Source: Peptoniphilus_B koenoeneniae (lineage in GTDB: Bacteria; Bacillota; Clostridia; Tissierellales; Peptoniphilaceae). Taken from it: a DNA stretch of 64,000 nt. Below the pieces are notes generated by a model. The model was not told where the DNA came from, did no database searches, and was given only the letters and a program-made list of their open reading frames with translations. Positions 17,574 to 26,222 of this stretch are shown here, in pieces; within the stretch, counting starts at the first letter, position 1, and each line of letters starts with the position of its first letter. The position numbers and the translations under genes were made by a program. Location: the NCBI RefSeq assembly GCF_030812875.1, contig NZ_JAUSTN010000006.1, forward strand, positions 62,001 to 126,000, written 5' to 3'.

Positions 17574-18497
17574 ATGACAAAATTAGGAATAATTGGTGCT
17601 GGAGCAGTTGGTTTTGCTGTTGGATATACAGCTGCAAGAATGGGAATTGTTTCAGACATCAAATATAATGACATAATTGAAATAAAAGCAAAAGCACAAG
17701 CTATGGATATTGAAGATGCATCTGCATATTATCCCCACCCTGTTAAAATGAGCTATGGCTCCTATAAAGATATGGCTGATAGAGATATTATTGTTACTGC
17801 TACAGGAGACCTGGGTGGAGTTAAAGACAGACTTGAAGAATATGTAAAATTTAAAGATGCTACAAGAGATTATGTAAAAGAAATTGTTGATGCAGGTTTT
17901 AAAGGTATCTTTATTGTTGTTGGAAATCCTTGTGATTTAATGGCTGATCTTGTTTATAGGACAAGTGGCTTTCCAAAAAATAGAGTTATAGGTTCAGGTA
18001 CCGCTCTTGATACTGTAAGACTTAATACAAGCCTTTCAAAGGTATTAAATGTTGATCCTTCTGCTATAAGAGGAGTTATTTTAGGTGAACATGGTGAAAG
18101 TCAATTTGTTGCTTGGTCAAATATTTTTGTAAATAATTTAAAACTTGAAAAATATTTAGAACAAAATCCTGCAAACTTTTCAAGAGACGCTGTAGAAAAT
18201 CTTGTAAGAGAAAGAGCTTGGAGAGTTATTGACGGAAAACAACACACCCAATGTGGAATAGGAAGTGCCGTTTGCTCAATGATCGATTCAATAGTAAATG
18301 ACAGAAAAGAAATAATTTTAGTGTCAACTTTATTAAACGGTATGTATGGACTAAATGACATTTATCTTTCAACTCCATGTATAATTGGAAAAGATGGAAT
18401 GGAAAAAGCTTTGGAACTTGAACTTACTCCTGATGAATTAGAAAAATTAAAACACTCTGAAGAAGTTTTGAAAGCAAACAGAAATAAATACAAATAA
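17574..18497 (+). CDS. L-lactate/2-hydroxyacid dehydrogenase (LDH/MDH family)
   Basis: About 307 residues. The Rossmann start KLGIIGAGAVGFAVGYTA binds NAD; catalytic histidine lies in GEHGESQFVAWS near residue 175, and NPCDLM and SGTALDTVRL are standard family positions. The GEHG.SQFVAWS form resembles L-2-hydroxyisocaproate dehydrogenases as well as lactate dehydrogenases, so the substrate could be pyruvate or a branched 2-keto acid. I chose ATG at 17574 because a GTG at 17565 lies inside the ribosome site GAGGTG. A TATAAT is visible at 17548. A terminator follows. Confidence 0.85.
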   Translation: MTKLGIIGAGAVGFAVGYTAARMGIVSDIKYNDIIEIKAKAQAMDIEDASAYYPHPVKMSYGSYKDMADRDIIVTATGDLGGVKDRLEEYVKFKDATRDYVKEIVDAGFKGIFIVVGNPCDLMADLVYRTSGFPKNRVIGSGTALDTVRLNTSLSKVLNVDPSAIRGVILGEHGESQFVAWSNIFVNNLKLEKYLEQNPANFSRDAVENLVRERAWRVIDGKQHTQCGIGSAVCSMIDSIVNDRKEIILVSTLLNGMYGLNDIYLSTPCIIGKDGMEKALELELTPDELEKLKHSEEVLKANRNKYK

Positions 18498-18499
18498 AA

Positions 18500-18529
18500 G
18501 AAAACCTCACATACTTGTGAGGTTTTTTT
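18500..18529 (+). terminator. Terminator after the LDH-like gene (two-way)
   Basis: Eight-base stem AACCTCAC / GTGAGGTT with loop ATACTT, then seven T on the plus strand and an A run before it that gives T on the minus strand. It probably serves the converging gene at 18541 too. Confidence 0.9.
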
Positions 18530-18540
18530 GTATTTTAAAT

Positions 18541-19470
18541 TTAAAGATTTAAATCTTCCAAAGGACCTAAAGGAACTATCCCATTTGGATTTATTGAAGG
18601 ATGAGACCTGTAATAATGATTTTTTATATGGTCAAAATTAACCGTTTCCTTTACTCCTTCCATATTATAAATTCTTTTTGTATATTCCCAAAGATTTTTA
18701 TAATCTTTTAATTGTCTTATATTGCATTTAAAATTTCCAAAGTAAACAGGATCAAAACGAATTAAGCTTACAAAAAGCCTTATGTCAGATTCTGTAAATA
18801 TATCACCAAATAAAAATTTTTTATTTTCTAATTTGTTTTCAAGAAAATCTAAAGTTTTAAAAAGTTTTTTTACTTCCTCCTCATAAACTTCTTGTTTTAT
18901 TGCAAAACCCGCTTTATAAACTCCATTATTAACATTTTCATAAATAATTTCATTTATCTCATCTATTTTTTCTCTCAAGCTTTGCGGATAAAAATCTTTT
19001 TTATTTCCACCTATTTCATTAAAAGAAGAGTTGAACATCCTCATTATGTCTGAAGATTCATTATTTACAATGGTATTTTCCTTTAAATCATAAAGTAAAG
19101 GAACTGTAACTTTTCCAGTATAATTGTTATCAGCCTTAATATAAATATCTTTTAAATATTTTGCATTTATAAGAGGATCCTTTGTAGCACCTTTATAGTC
19201 ATCAAAACTCCATCCATTTTGCCCCATAATAGGGCTTACAATAGCTAGTGATATAATATCATCAAGTCCCTTTAATTTTCTCATTATAAGAGCCCTTGAA
19301 GCCCATGGACATGCTAAAGAAACATATAGCAGATATCTATTTTTTTCAGGTTGAAACTTCGTTCCCTTCTTTATAAAATTTCTAAAAGAAGATTCCTTTC
19401 TTTTAAAAGAACCATCCTTATCTGCCAATACATTTTCTATTTGCCATTTTCCATTTACTAATTGTCCCAT
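18541..19470 (-). CDS. Glutathionyl-hydroquinone reductase-like (Xi-class GST)
   Basis: A 309-residue protein with the YqjG/ECM4 family pattern: YLLYVSLACPWASRALIMRKLKGL places the active-site cysteine in CPWA near residue 53, VPLLYDL and NNESSDIMRM form the thioredoxin-fold core, and DIRLFVSLIRFDPVYFGNFKCN is a conserved part of the helical domain. Such enzymes reduce glutathionyl-hydroquinones. Low-GC anaerobes often lack glutathione synthesis, so the natural thiol may differ (inference). It starts at ATG with AAGGAGG before it. Confidence 0.88.
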   Translation of the reverse strand: MGQLVNGKWQIENVLADKDGSFKRKESSFRNFIKKGTKFQPEKNRYLLYVSLACPWASRALIMRKLKGLDDIISLAIVSPIMGQNGWSFDDYKGATKDPLINAKYLKDIYIKADNNYTGKVTVPLLYDLKENTIVNNESSDIMRMFNSSFNEIGGNKKDFYPQSLREKIDEINEIIYENVNNGVYKAGFAIKQEVYEEEVKKLFKTLDFLENKLENKKFLFGDIFTESDIRLFVSLIRFDPVYFGNFKCNIRQLKDYKNLWEYTKRIYNMEGVKETVNFDHIKNHYYRSHPSINPNGIVPLGPLEDLNL

Positions 19471-19493
19471 TAAACCTCCTTATTACAAAAAAT

Positions 19494-19817
19494 CTAAAAA
19501 ATAACTTGAACTAAAAACATATAAAAAGCCGTCCCTAAAAAAACACTTATAAGGGCATTTCCTTTAATCTTTTCTAAAAATACAACAAATAAAATTGCAA
19601 GTATTTCCGGTAAGCCGTGACTTCCAGCCAAGACATTTACATCTTTTAAGCAATAGATAACAAGCATAGCCATTATTGAATAAGGCAGAACTTTCCCTAA
19701 ATATTCTACGGTCTTTGGAGTATTATTTTTGGAAAAAATTATAAAAGGCAAAGCTCTTAATAAAATTGTTAAAAGAGACATAATGGCAACTGCCGCAAAA
19801 AAATAAGATCTCTCCAT
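19494..19817 (-). CDS. azlD: Branched-chain amino acid exporter subunit AzlD
   Basis: A 107-residue membrane protein with four helices and the AzlD opening (AIMSLLTILLRALPFIIF), a motif with conserved arginine and proline in the first helix. AzlD works with AzlC in export of branched-chain amino acids or analogues. It directly abuts azlC with no spacing. Confidence 0.88.
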   Translation of the reverse strand: MERSYFFAAVAIMSLLTILLRALPFIIFSKNNTPKTVEYLGKVLPYSIMAMLVIYCLKDVNVLAGSHGLPEILAILFVVFLEKIKGNALISVFLGTAFYMFLVQVIF

Positions 19818-20504
19818 TTATTTTTCCAACCTTTCTCTAAAAATTAAAAGAATAACTGCAATTATAAGCATTGTAGGTATCAAAAAATGATCCCTGCCAA
19901 AAATTAAAAGACAAGCTAAAGAGGTTGCAAAGCCTATAAAACTTGGCAAATAACTTTTTTTATTTTTCAGTTGATCTGTAACAATGGTTACAAAAAGAGC
20001 CGTCAAAGCAAAATCCATTCCCTTAGTATCAAATTTAATAAAAGTTCCAATCATCATACCCACAAAAGAACCTAAAATCCAATAAATATGGTTAAAAAGA
20101 GAAAGGAAAAAATAATATAAATGCCTGTCCTCTTTTGCGATTTTATTTTCAGCAACAACCAAAGAATAAGTTTCATCAGTAAGGGCAAATATCATATAAG
20201 GCTTTTTTAAACCTGCATTTTTATATTTATCAATAAGAGAAATTCCATAAAAGAGGTGTCTTGCATTAACAAGTAAAGTTGTAATTGCAACTGTACTCAG
20301 ACTTACATGATTTACAAATAAATCTATAGCCACATATTGCATCGAACCTCCATAAATAAAAATACTCATTAAAAGTCCGCCTAAAAAATTAAAACCCTTT
20401 GAAATATAAATCATTCCAAACCCAGTTCCCAAAGCTAAATAGCCTGCAAATATAGGAATGGATGAAATAAAAGCTTGTTCTATAATCTTTTTTTTATTAG
20501 TCAT
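19818..20504 (-). CDS. azlC: Branched-chain amino acid exporter subunit AzlC
   Basis: A 228-residue membrane protein with about seven helices. It has the AzlC features SSIPIFAGYLALGTGFGM near the start, FIYGGSMQYVAI, LLVNARHLFYGISL and ALTDETYSL. The AzlCD pair exports branched-chain amino acids. The two-gene operon has no visible dedicated regulator here. Confidence 0.92.
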   Translation of the reverse strand: MTNKKKIIEQAFISSIPIFAGYLALGTGFGMIYISKGFNFLGGLLMSIFIYGGSMQYVAIDLFVNHVSLSTVAITTLLVNARHLFYGISLIDKYKNAGLKKPYMIFALTDETYSLVVAENKIAKEDRHLYYFFLSLFNHIYWILGSFVGMMIGTFIKFDTKGMDFALTALFVTIVTDQLKNKKSYLPSFIGFATSLACLLIFGRDHFLIPTMLIIAVILLIFRERLEK

Positions 20505-20583
20505 TTCAACCCACTTTTAAATTATTATAATTATTTTAACGTATATAGTTTATATGAAAAAGCCTTCTTAGTCCAACTTAAAA

Positions 20584-20619
20584 CAAAAAAAGAATTCAGT
20601 AAAACTAAACTCTTTTTAA
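20584..20619 (-). terminator. Probable terminator after the YgjV-like gene
   Basis: Minus strand imperfect hairpin AAGAGTTTAGT / ACTGAATTCTT followed by a run of T. It lies downstream of the leftward gene at 20635. Confidence 0.6.
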
Positions 20620-20634
20620 CAATAATTTATAATT

Positions 20635-21162
20635 TTATTTTATTTCATCTCCATCAAGAGCTTTTAATCCAAATCTAAAAATAGAAATTAAAATGGAAAT
20701 TATAGTAATAGTTTCATTTAAAACTCCGCCCCAAGATTTTACAATAAGATCATAAATTAAACTGCAAGGACAATTCACAAATAAATTTATAATTCTAAGT
20801 TTTTTTGCATTATTAGTCCAATAACCAATTGTTGTGGATATAGTTCCCACAGCAGGTAATATTCCCAAAGGACCATTCCAAGTTAAGATAACCGTTAAAA
20901 TTGAAATTCCACATAAAATAAAAATCCAACCCCTCCAACGAATTATCTTAGATTCCTTAAACCTTATTAACATAAAATTTCTAAGGCTGCTTATAAAAAG
21001 ATTTATAGCCCCACTATATGCCCCTAACAAAGCAAATTGTAAACTAAAAGTCAAACAACCTAAACTCTGCATAAAAAATAACAACTTATTTGTTTTTAGT
21101 TGATAAGAAATAAAGAAAAATAAAAGTCCCACAAAACCTATCATTTGTATAAAAATATGCAT
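20635..21162 (-). CDS. YgjV-like inner membrane protein
   Basis: About 175 residues from the ATG at 21162, which has AGGAG a few bases upstream; an earlier in-frame ATG at 21204 has none. Six hydrophobic helices and the pattern SYQLKTNKLLFFMQSLGCLTFSLQFALLGAYSGA match the YgjV family of bacterial inner membrane proteins. Function is not established. Confidence 0.72.
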   Translation of the reverse strand: MHIFIQMIGFVGLLFFFISYQLKTNKLLFFMQSLGCLTFSLQFALLGAYSGAINLFISSLRNFMLIRFKESKIIRWRGWIFILCGISILTVILTWNGPLGILPAVGTISTTIGYWTNNAKKLRIINLFVNCPCSLIYDLIVKSWGGVLNETITIISILISIFRFGLKALDGDEIK

Positions 21163-21279
21163 CAATAACTCTCCTAAAACCTTAAATAAAAATATACAAT
21201 ACACATTTTAACAAATTTTCCATGCTTTTTCTTGTAATAATTTCTCATAATATAAAATTAAAATTTTATACAATATTCA

Positions 21280-22515
21280 TTAAAAATTTTTATTAAATTC
21301 ATTTACAGATGGCAAATTTTTTATGCTTTTATTAAAATTCCAATAAAAAGAAACTGATATAATAATTATACTTGCAATTAAAATTGTATAAGAACTTCCA
21401 AAAAAATCTCCCAGAAATCCTCCCAATAAAGCTCCGAAAGGTGCCATTAAAGTAGATATTCCAATCATTGTTCCCATTGCGCTTCCAAGTTTATTTTTAG
21501 GAACCGTAATTTGAATCATAGTTTGAGCATAAACATTCACTATCCCAACTATAAACCAACCAAATCCATATAAAACAGCACTTGCTAATTGATTGTTTTG
21601 AAAATATGAAACACCTATCCATGATAAAGCTACTAATTCCATTCCGAAAATGTATAATTTTCCTAAAGAAAATTTTTTAAAAAAAGATAATCCTGAAAAT
21701 AATGAGCCTGCTAAAACTCCTAAGCCCATGGCTCCCAACATAATCCCATAAAATACTTTATTTTTTGAAAAAGCCGGTAAAACTGCACTTATAGAAGTTG
21801 CAGAAAAATTTATAAAAACTATTCCCAGTGCTAAAGCAAATATTTTAGAATCTTTAAATAAACCCAAACCCTCTTTAAGTTGTATAAAATGTTCTTTTAT
21901 AAAATTAGAATCTCTTAAATTTTTAGGACTTATATTATTTTCAGCAATTTTTTTAGACAAAAAACAAAATAAAAAACCTGTAATAACAAATGTAAGACTA
22001 TCAGCAAAAAAAGCAAACATATAACCTAAGGATGCAATCATTATTCCGCTTAAAGTATCAAAAATAGCATTTGAACCTTGATATGCCATAGTCATAAATG
22101 AATTTGCACTTATCAATTCATCTTCAGATAAAATTTTCGGAAGTAATGAAATTTGACCTGGGTAAACCAACTGATTTATAAGTGAAACAATAGGCATAAT
22201 AAACATAATATGGTAAATGTTAAGCCTTTCAAAATAATATAAAAGAGGTATCGGTAAAATTAAAACTGCCTGAATAAATTGACTTTTTATTAAAAACTTT
22301 TTCATATTAATTTTATCTAAAATCGGACTAAGTATTAGTTGAACAATTGCCGTTGATGAAGTTAAAAAAAGAGTTATACCAGAATATAAAGTTGATCCTG
22401 ACATTTCATAAACTAAAAGTGCTGCTGCAATGGAATATATACTATCTCCAAAATTAGTTATTAATCTTCCTAACAATAAAATATATAAATCTTTGTTTCT
22501 AATCATTTTTAACAT
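21280..22515 (-). CDS. MFS transporter
   Basis: A 411-residue protein with about twelve helices. The N-terminal LGRLITNFGDSIYSIAAALLVYEMSGS and the later PGQISLLPKILSEDELISANSFM segment are typical of the MFS group that holds macrolide and other drug exporters (MefA-like). Substrate cannot be assigned. It lies 77 bases downstream of an ArsR-type regulator on the same strand, so that regulator probably controls it. Confidence 0.85.
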   Translation of the reverse strand: MLKMIRNKDLYILLLGRLITNFGDSIYSIAAALLVYEMSGSTLYSGITLFLTSSTAIVQLILSPILDKINMKKFLIKSQFIQAVLILPIPLLYYFERLNIYHIMFIMPIVSLINQLVYPGQISLLPKILSEDELISANSFMTMAYQGSNAIFDTLSGIMIASLGYMFAFFADSLTFVITGFLFCFLSKKIAENNISPKNLRDSNFIKEHFIQLKEGLGLFKDSKIFALALGIVFINFSATSISAVLPAFSKNKVFYGIMLGAMGLGVLAGSLFSGLSFFKKFSLGKLYIFGMELVALSWIGVSYFQNNQLASAVLYGFGWFIVGIVNVYAQTMIQITVPKNKLGSAMGTMIGISTLMAPFGALLGGFLGDFFGSSYTILIASIIIISVSFYWNFNKSIKNLPSVNEFNKNF

Positions 22516-22561
22516 GCTCCTTTTGTTTAACGTTTTGTTTTATTTGACAGTCTTGCGTTTT

Positions 22562-22592
22562 TTTGCCGGTAAGTTTGAATCTTACCGGCAAT
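22562..22592. repeat. Perfect inverted repeat between regulator and transporter
   Basis: Arms TTGCCGGTAAG and CTTACCGGCAA with a 7-base spacer, placed between the ArsR-type gene and the MFS gene. On the coding (minus) strand it is followed by A rather than T, so it is not a normal terminator for this operon. It may be an RNA stem adjusting relative expression, or an operator. Confidence 0.6.
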
Positions 22593-23021
22593 TTAATCAA
22601 CTTTATAAATTTGTACTTGAAAACTTTCTTTATCTAATTTTTCGCAATTATACTTTTTAATTAAATTCTTTAGCTCTTTATTAAATTCATCGTAATCTTT
22701 TGCATCTATTTTAAAATTAAATATATTTTTTTCTAAATTTTTATTAAATATTTCACTATTAGGTATAAAAGCTTTTGCAACAGGAAGAAAATATTTTTGT
22801 GTAATTCCATTTATAAGCTCAGTATCTACAACCTCTATAATTCCATTTTCTTCTAAAATTTTTAAATGGTAGTGAATTTTTGAACGACTTACTCCCATTT
22901 TATCGGACAAATCTTGAGCAGTTTTAGGAGTTAAACCTAAATTCATAATTATATTAAGTCTTATAGGATCACTAACTACATTTATTTCTTCAAGAGAATT
23001 TAAAACATGGACATCTTTCAA
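22593..23021 (-). CDS. ArsR-type helix-turn-helix regulator
   Basis: A 142-residue protein with an N-terminal winged helix (residues 10-70: VVSDPIRLNIIMNLGLTPKTAQDLSDKMGVSRSKIHYHLKILEENG), in the ArsR/HTH_20 style, and a C-terminal region that could bind a ligand or dimerise. No metal-binding cysteine cluster is present, so small organic ligands are more likely than metals. It precedes an MFS transporter on the same strand. GGAG sits before the ATG. Confidence 0.83.
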   Translation of the reverse strand: MKDVHVLNSLEEINVVSDPIRLNIIMNLGLTPKTAQDLSDKMGVSRSKIHYHLKILEENGIIEVVDTELINGITQKYFLPVAKAFIPNSEIFNKNLEKNIFNFKIDAKDYDEFNKELKNLIKKYNCEKLDKESFQVQIYKVD

Positions 23022-23115
23022 AAAAAAATCATCTCCTTTAATTAAAAATATCTTAACTTAAAAAAAATAGATTGTCAAATTTTTTTTAACGTTAAATTTA
23101 TTATTTTATAAAAGT

Positions 23116-23146
23116 AAAAGACCCTATTTTTTACTAGGGTCTTTTG
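23116..23146 (-). terminator. Terminator after the MgtA-like ATPase
   Basis: Stem AAAAGACCCTA / TAGGGTCTTTT with an A/T loop, T-rich tail on the minus strand; it ends the P-type ATPase transcript. Confidence 0.85.
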
Positions 23147-23164
23147 TCAAATTATTTATTAAAT

Positions 23165-25696
23165 TTATTTTCTTGAAAATGAATTATTTTTATAAAATTT
23201 TTTCTTTAATATTTCTGCAACTAAGGCATAAATAAATGATATTCCAAACATTGATAATATCACCTTAATTGGAAGTGCTATTAGGCCAAGATATGAATTA
23301 ATAGGACTATATATTATTGCAATTAAGCACAAACTCACGCATATTATTGCAAAAATTAATTTTTTACTTGGTTTGCTCTTTGTGACAGGTCTTGCTGTTC
23401 TAACTATTAGCATAACTACCATGGCAGAAATGACAGATTCTAACATCCAGCCAGTTTGGAAAAGCCTCTCATCTGATTTAAATATTGATATCAACACAAA
23501 AAATGTTAAGTAGTCAAATAAAGATGATATTATTCCAAAAACCACCATAAATCTTTTTATAAATTTCATATCCCATTTTACCGGATTTTTTAACCAGTCT
23601 TCATCAACAGAGTCTGAGGCAATTTGCAAAGAAGGAAAATCTGTAAATAAATTTGTAAGTAGGATTTGTTTTGGTAAAAGCGGTAAAAACTTTAAGAATA
23701 TACTTGCACCTGCCATGGAAAACATATTTCCAAAATTAGCACTAGTTGCAACAAATATATACTTCAAAGTGTTTATAAAAGTTCTTCTACCTTCTTTTAT
23801 TCCAGATAACAATACCTTTAAACTATTTTGCAATAGAACAATAGAAGCTGCATCCTTTGCCGTATCAGCTGCTGTGTCAACGGATATGCCAACATCTGCT
23901 TCCTTTATAGCTGGTGCATCGTTTATGCCATCGCCCATATAGCCTACTACCTCTCCAGCTTCTTTGTAGGCTCTAATTATTTTTTCCTTTTGATTTGGAC
24001 TTATTTCAGCAAAAATATCAATGTCTAAAACTTTTTTATTTAGTTGACTTATAGAATATGAACTTAAATCTTGACCAAGCAAAATTTTTTCTGGATTAAG
24101 ACCTATTTGACTGCCAATATTTTTAGCAATTTCTTCATTGTCCCCTGTTATCATTTTTAAAGAGACACCTAGGTTATTCATTTGGCTTATTACATCTTTT
24201 ATATCTTCCTTTAAGGGATCAATAAATAGTAAGAATCCTTTAAAAATCATGCCTATAGCCTTTTCCTTTTGAAAGTCAGAGTCGTCACTTAAAATTTTAT
24301 AAGAAAGGCCTAAAACTCTGTAACCCTTACTTGAAAACTCATCAAATAAATCAAATATTTGACTTTTTATTTCACTAATGTTTCCAATAGAATTGTCAGA
24401 CTTTTCATAAGAATCACATATATTTACAATGCTTTCAAAAGCACCCTTTGTAATCATAAAATTTTTATTTGAAAAATCAGAGCCAGTCTTTACTATTACA
24501 CTTAAAATTTTATTTTCAAAGGAGTAGGGGATTTCAAAAAGCTTTTTATAAGAAGAAAAATCATCTTTGTTTGAACTTAAAATAGCCTCATCAATTGGAT
24601 TAGAGTAGCCTTCTTGAAAATATGAATTAATCGCCGCAAATTTATTTAAGTCCTCAGATTTTTCACCCTTAAAATTTAAGGCTCTATCAAGCTTGACCTT
24701 ACCCTTTGTTATTGTTCCTGTTTTATCAGAACACATAATTGTCATAGACCCAAAATTTTCAATTGAATTTAATTTTTTTACTATTACACCTTCCTCAGAC
24801 ATTCTCTTAGCCCCTTGTGACAAATTCACACTAATTATAGCTGGCAACATTTGAGGGGTTAAGCCAACAGAAAGAGCCAAGGCAAACATAAATGATTCTA
24901 AAAAGGACTTATTTAAAACAATATTAAATATAAATATTAAACCAATTAGAAGAGTTGTAACATGTAAAATTAAATTGCCGAAATCCTTTATGCCCTTTTC
25001 AAAATCTGTATCAGAATCCTTTTGGCTGAGAGATGAAGTAATTTTACCAAACTCAGTATCTTTAGCTAAGTTAACAATAATTGCCTTGCCAGAGCCACTA
25101 ATAACATGAGTGCCCATCCAGAGAGAATTTTTTCTTTCAGAAAGACTTGTATTGGCAGGTATTTTTGTTGTCAGCTTTTCCACAGGAAAAGTCTCACCAG
25201 TTAAACTTGACTCATCAGTAGAGAGAGAATTATCCTCAATAAGCAGACAATCAGCAGGTATCATGTCGCCTGTTTTAACTTTAATAATATCTCCAACAGT
25301 CAAATTTCCATTATCCAGTTCTTGAAATTTTCCATCTCTTAAAACAGAAGATGTAACACTTACAGAAGAAAGGAGTTTTTTTACAGCGTCCTTTGCCTTG
25401 CTTTCATGAAGATAGCTTAAAAAAGAAGAAATTAAAATTATAATTAAAATAATAACGCCATCAGAATAATCCTTTAAAAATATAGATAAGATTGCGGCAA
25501 AAATAAGTATCATAGTTATTGGACTTTTAAATTGAGACAAAAAAATCATAAATTTAGAAGTAGATTTCTTTTCCTCAAAAACATTTTTACCATATTTTTC
25601 AATTCTATCCTCAGCTTCTTTAGTTGACAAACCATTTTCACTTGAATTTAATTGTTTTAAAATAGCATCCTTATCATAGGACCAAAAATCTTTCAT
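23165..25696 (-). CDS. mgtA: Magnesium-transporting P-type ATPase (MgtA/MgtB type)
   Basis: An 843-residue P-type ATPase. The phosphorylated aspartate is in CSDKTGTITKG (near residue 324); TDESSLTGETFPVEK is the actuator loop and GYMGDGINDAPAIKEADVGISVD the hinge. The helix-4 segment ALSVGLTPQMLP matches the MgtA group (usual VGLTPEMLP), which imports Mg2+. About ten membrane helices are visible, two pairs before and six after the catalytic core. I see no M-box or Mg-sensing leader; only a hairpin lies upstream. Start ATG at 25696 follows AGGAGG. Confidence 0.9.
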   Translation of the reverse strand: MKDFWSYDKDAILKQLNSSENGLSTKEAEDRIEKYGKNVFEEKKSTSKFMIFLSQFKSPITMILIFAAILSIFLKDYSDGVIILIIILISSFLSYLHESKAKDAVKKLLSSVSVTSSVLRDGKFQELDNGNLTVGDIIKVKTGDMIPADCLLIEDNSLSTDESSLTGETFPVEKLTTKIPANTSLSERKNSLWMGTHVISGSGKAIIVNLAKDTEFGKITSSLSQKDSDTDFEKGIKDFGNLILHVTTLLIGLIFIFNIVLNKSFLESFMFALALSVGLTPQMLPAIISVNLSQGAKRMSEEGVIVKKLNSIENFGSMTIMCSDKTGTITKGKVKLDRALNFKGEKSEDLNKFAAINSYFQEGYSNPIDEAILSSNKDDFSSYKKLFEIPYSFENKILSVIVKTGSDFSNKNFMITKGAFESIVNICDSYEKSDNSIGNISEIKSQIFDLFDEFSSKGYRVLGLSYKILSDDSDFQKEKAIGMIFKGFLLFIDPLKEDIKDVISQMNNLGVSLKMITGDNEEIAKNIGSQIGLNPEKILLGQDLSSYSISQLNKKVLDIDIFAEISPNQKEKIIRAYKEAGEVVGYMGDGINDAPAIKEADVGISVDTAADTAKDAASIVLLQNSLKVLLSGIKEGRRTFINTLKYIFVATSANFGNMFSMAGASIFLKFLPLLPKQILLTNLFTDFPSLQIASDSVDEDWLKNPVKWDMKFIKRFMVVFGIISSLFDYLTFFVLISIFKSDERLFQTGWMLESVISAMVVMLIVRTARPVTKSKPSKKLIFAIICVSLCLIAIIYSPINSYLGLIALPIKVILSMFGISFIYALVAEILKKKFYKNNSFSRK

Positions 25697-25757
25697 ACTT
25701 GCCTCCTATTTACTTAAATATATTCCAAGAAAAAATAAAGAGCAATAGAAAATATAA

Positions 25758-25793
25758 AAAATACCAGAGTTCATTTAAATCTACTCTGGTATC
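25758..25793 (-). terminator. Hairpin terminator upstream of mgtA
   Basis: Minus strand stem ATACCAGAGTAGA / TGAACTCTGGTAT followed by TTTTTT. It ends transcripts arriving from the right (island side) before mgtA, or acts as an attenuator in the mgtA leader. Confidence 0.75.
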
Positions 25794-25820
25794 TGTTTGA
25801 ATTTACAAAACAACAAAAAA

Positions 25821-25994
25821 TCAAGATGAATTAACTATTGTTGCACTATTGATACTCTCGAATTTTATATTAATCCATTCAAGCTGTTCATAAGCAATTT
25901 TTTTATTCCCATTCTTCTTTTCCAAAAGTCCGATATATCTCAAACCATTCAAAATACTATATTCTATTTTTAGAGTACCACTAAATTCACCTAA
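25821..25994 (-). pseudogene. Unrecognised gene remnant
   Basis: An open stretch of 57 codons ending in TGA at 25821 and bounded upstream by TAA at 25995. It has no ATG and no ribosome site, only in-frame TTG codons. The sequence (ending EQLEWINIKFESINSATIVNSS) reads like the C-terminus of a larger soluble protein, which I cannot name. A 13-bp match to the guaA 3' end lies within it. Confidence 0.35.
25902..25914. other. Possible old attachment-site copy (guaA 3' end match)
   Basis: TTTATTCCCATTC is identical over 13 bases to the guaA 3' end at 56778-56790. It would mark the far end of an older, decayed insertion (25.9-28.9 kb). It falls inside a gene remnant, which weakens the case; a chance match is possible but not likely in so few bases. 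Confidence 0.35.
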
Positions 25995-26151
25995 TTATAG
26001 GACGTTTTCAAATTTTTAGTCCCATCCCAGTCTCACAAGCTGGGTCTCAAACTCTCTCTATTTGGATATAATTTAATTCTTGATTTTTAAACACATAAAG
26101 TATCGGTTTGCACACTCTTATTTGAATATCGTTAAAAGTTTTTAAATTTAA

Positions 26152-26184
26152 AAAAACCTGTACCATAACTTGGCGCAGGTATAA
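26152..26184 (-). terminator. Terminator after the HEPN-like gene
   Basis: Minus strand hairpin ACCTGCGCC / GGTACAGGT followed by seven T; lies 40 bases past the stop codon at 26223. Confidence 0.8.
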
Positions 26185-26222
26185 TTATTTTTATATTAGA
26201 TTTATTTGTCGTGATGTAATCA

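Noticed and set aside
25697..25760. Mg2+-sensing M-box riboswitch before mgtA
   Set aside because: The leader is short and AT-rich with just one plain hairpin; no M-box core is visible.
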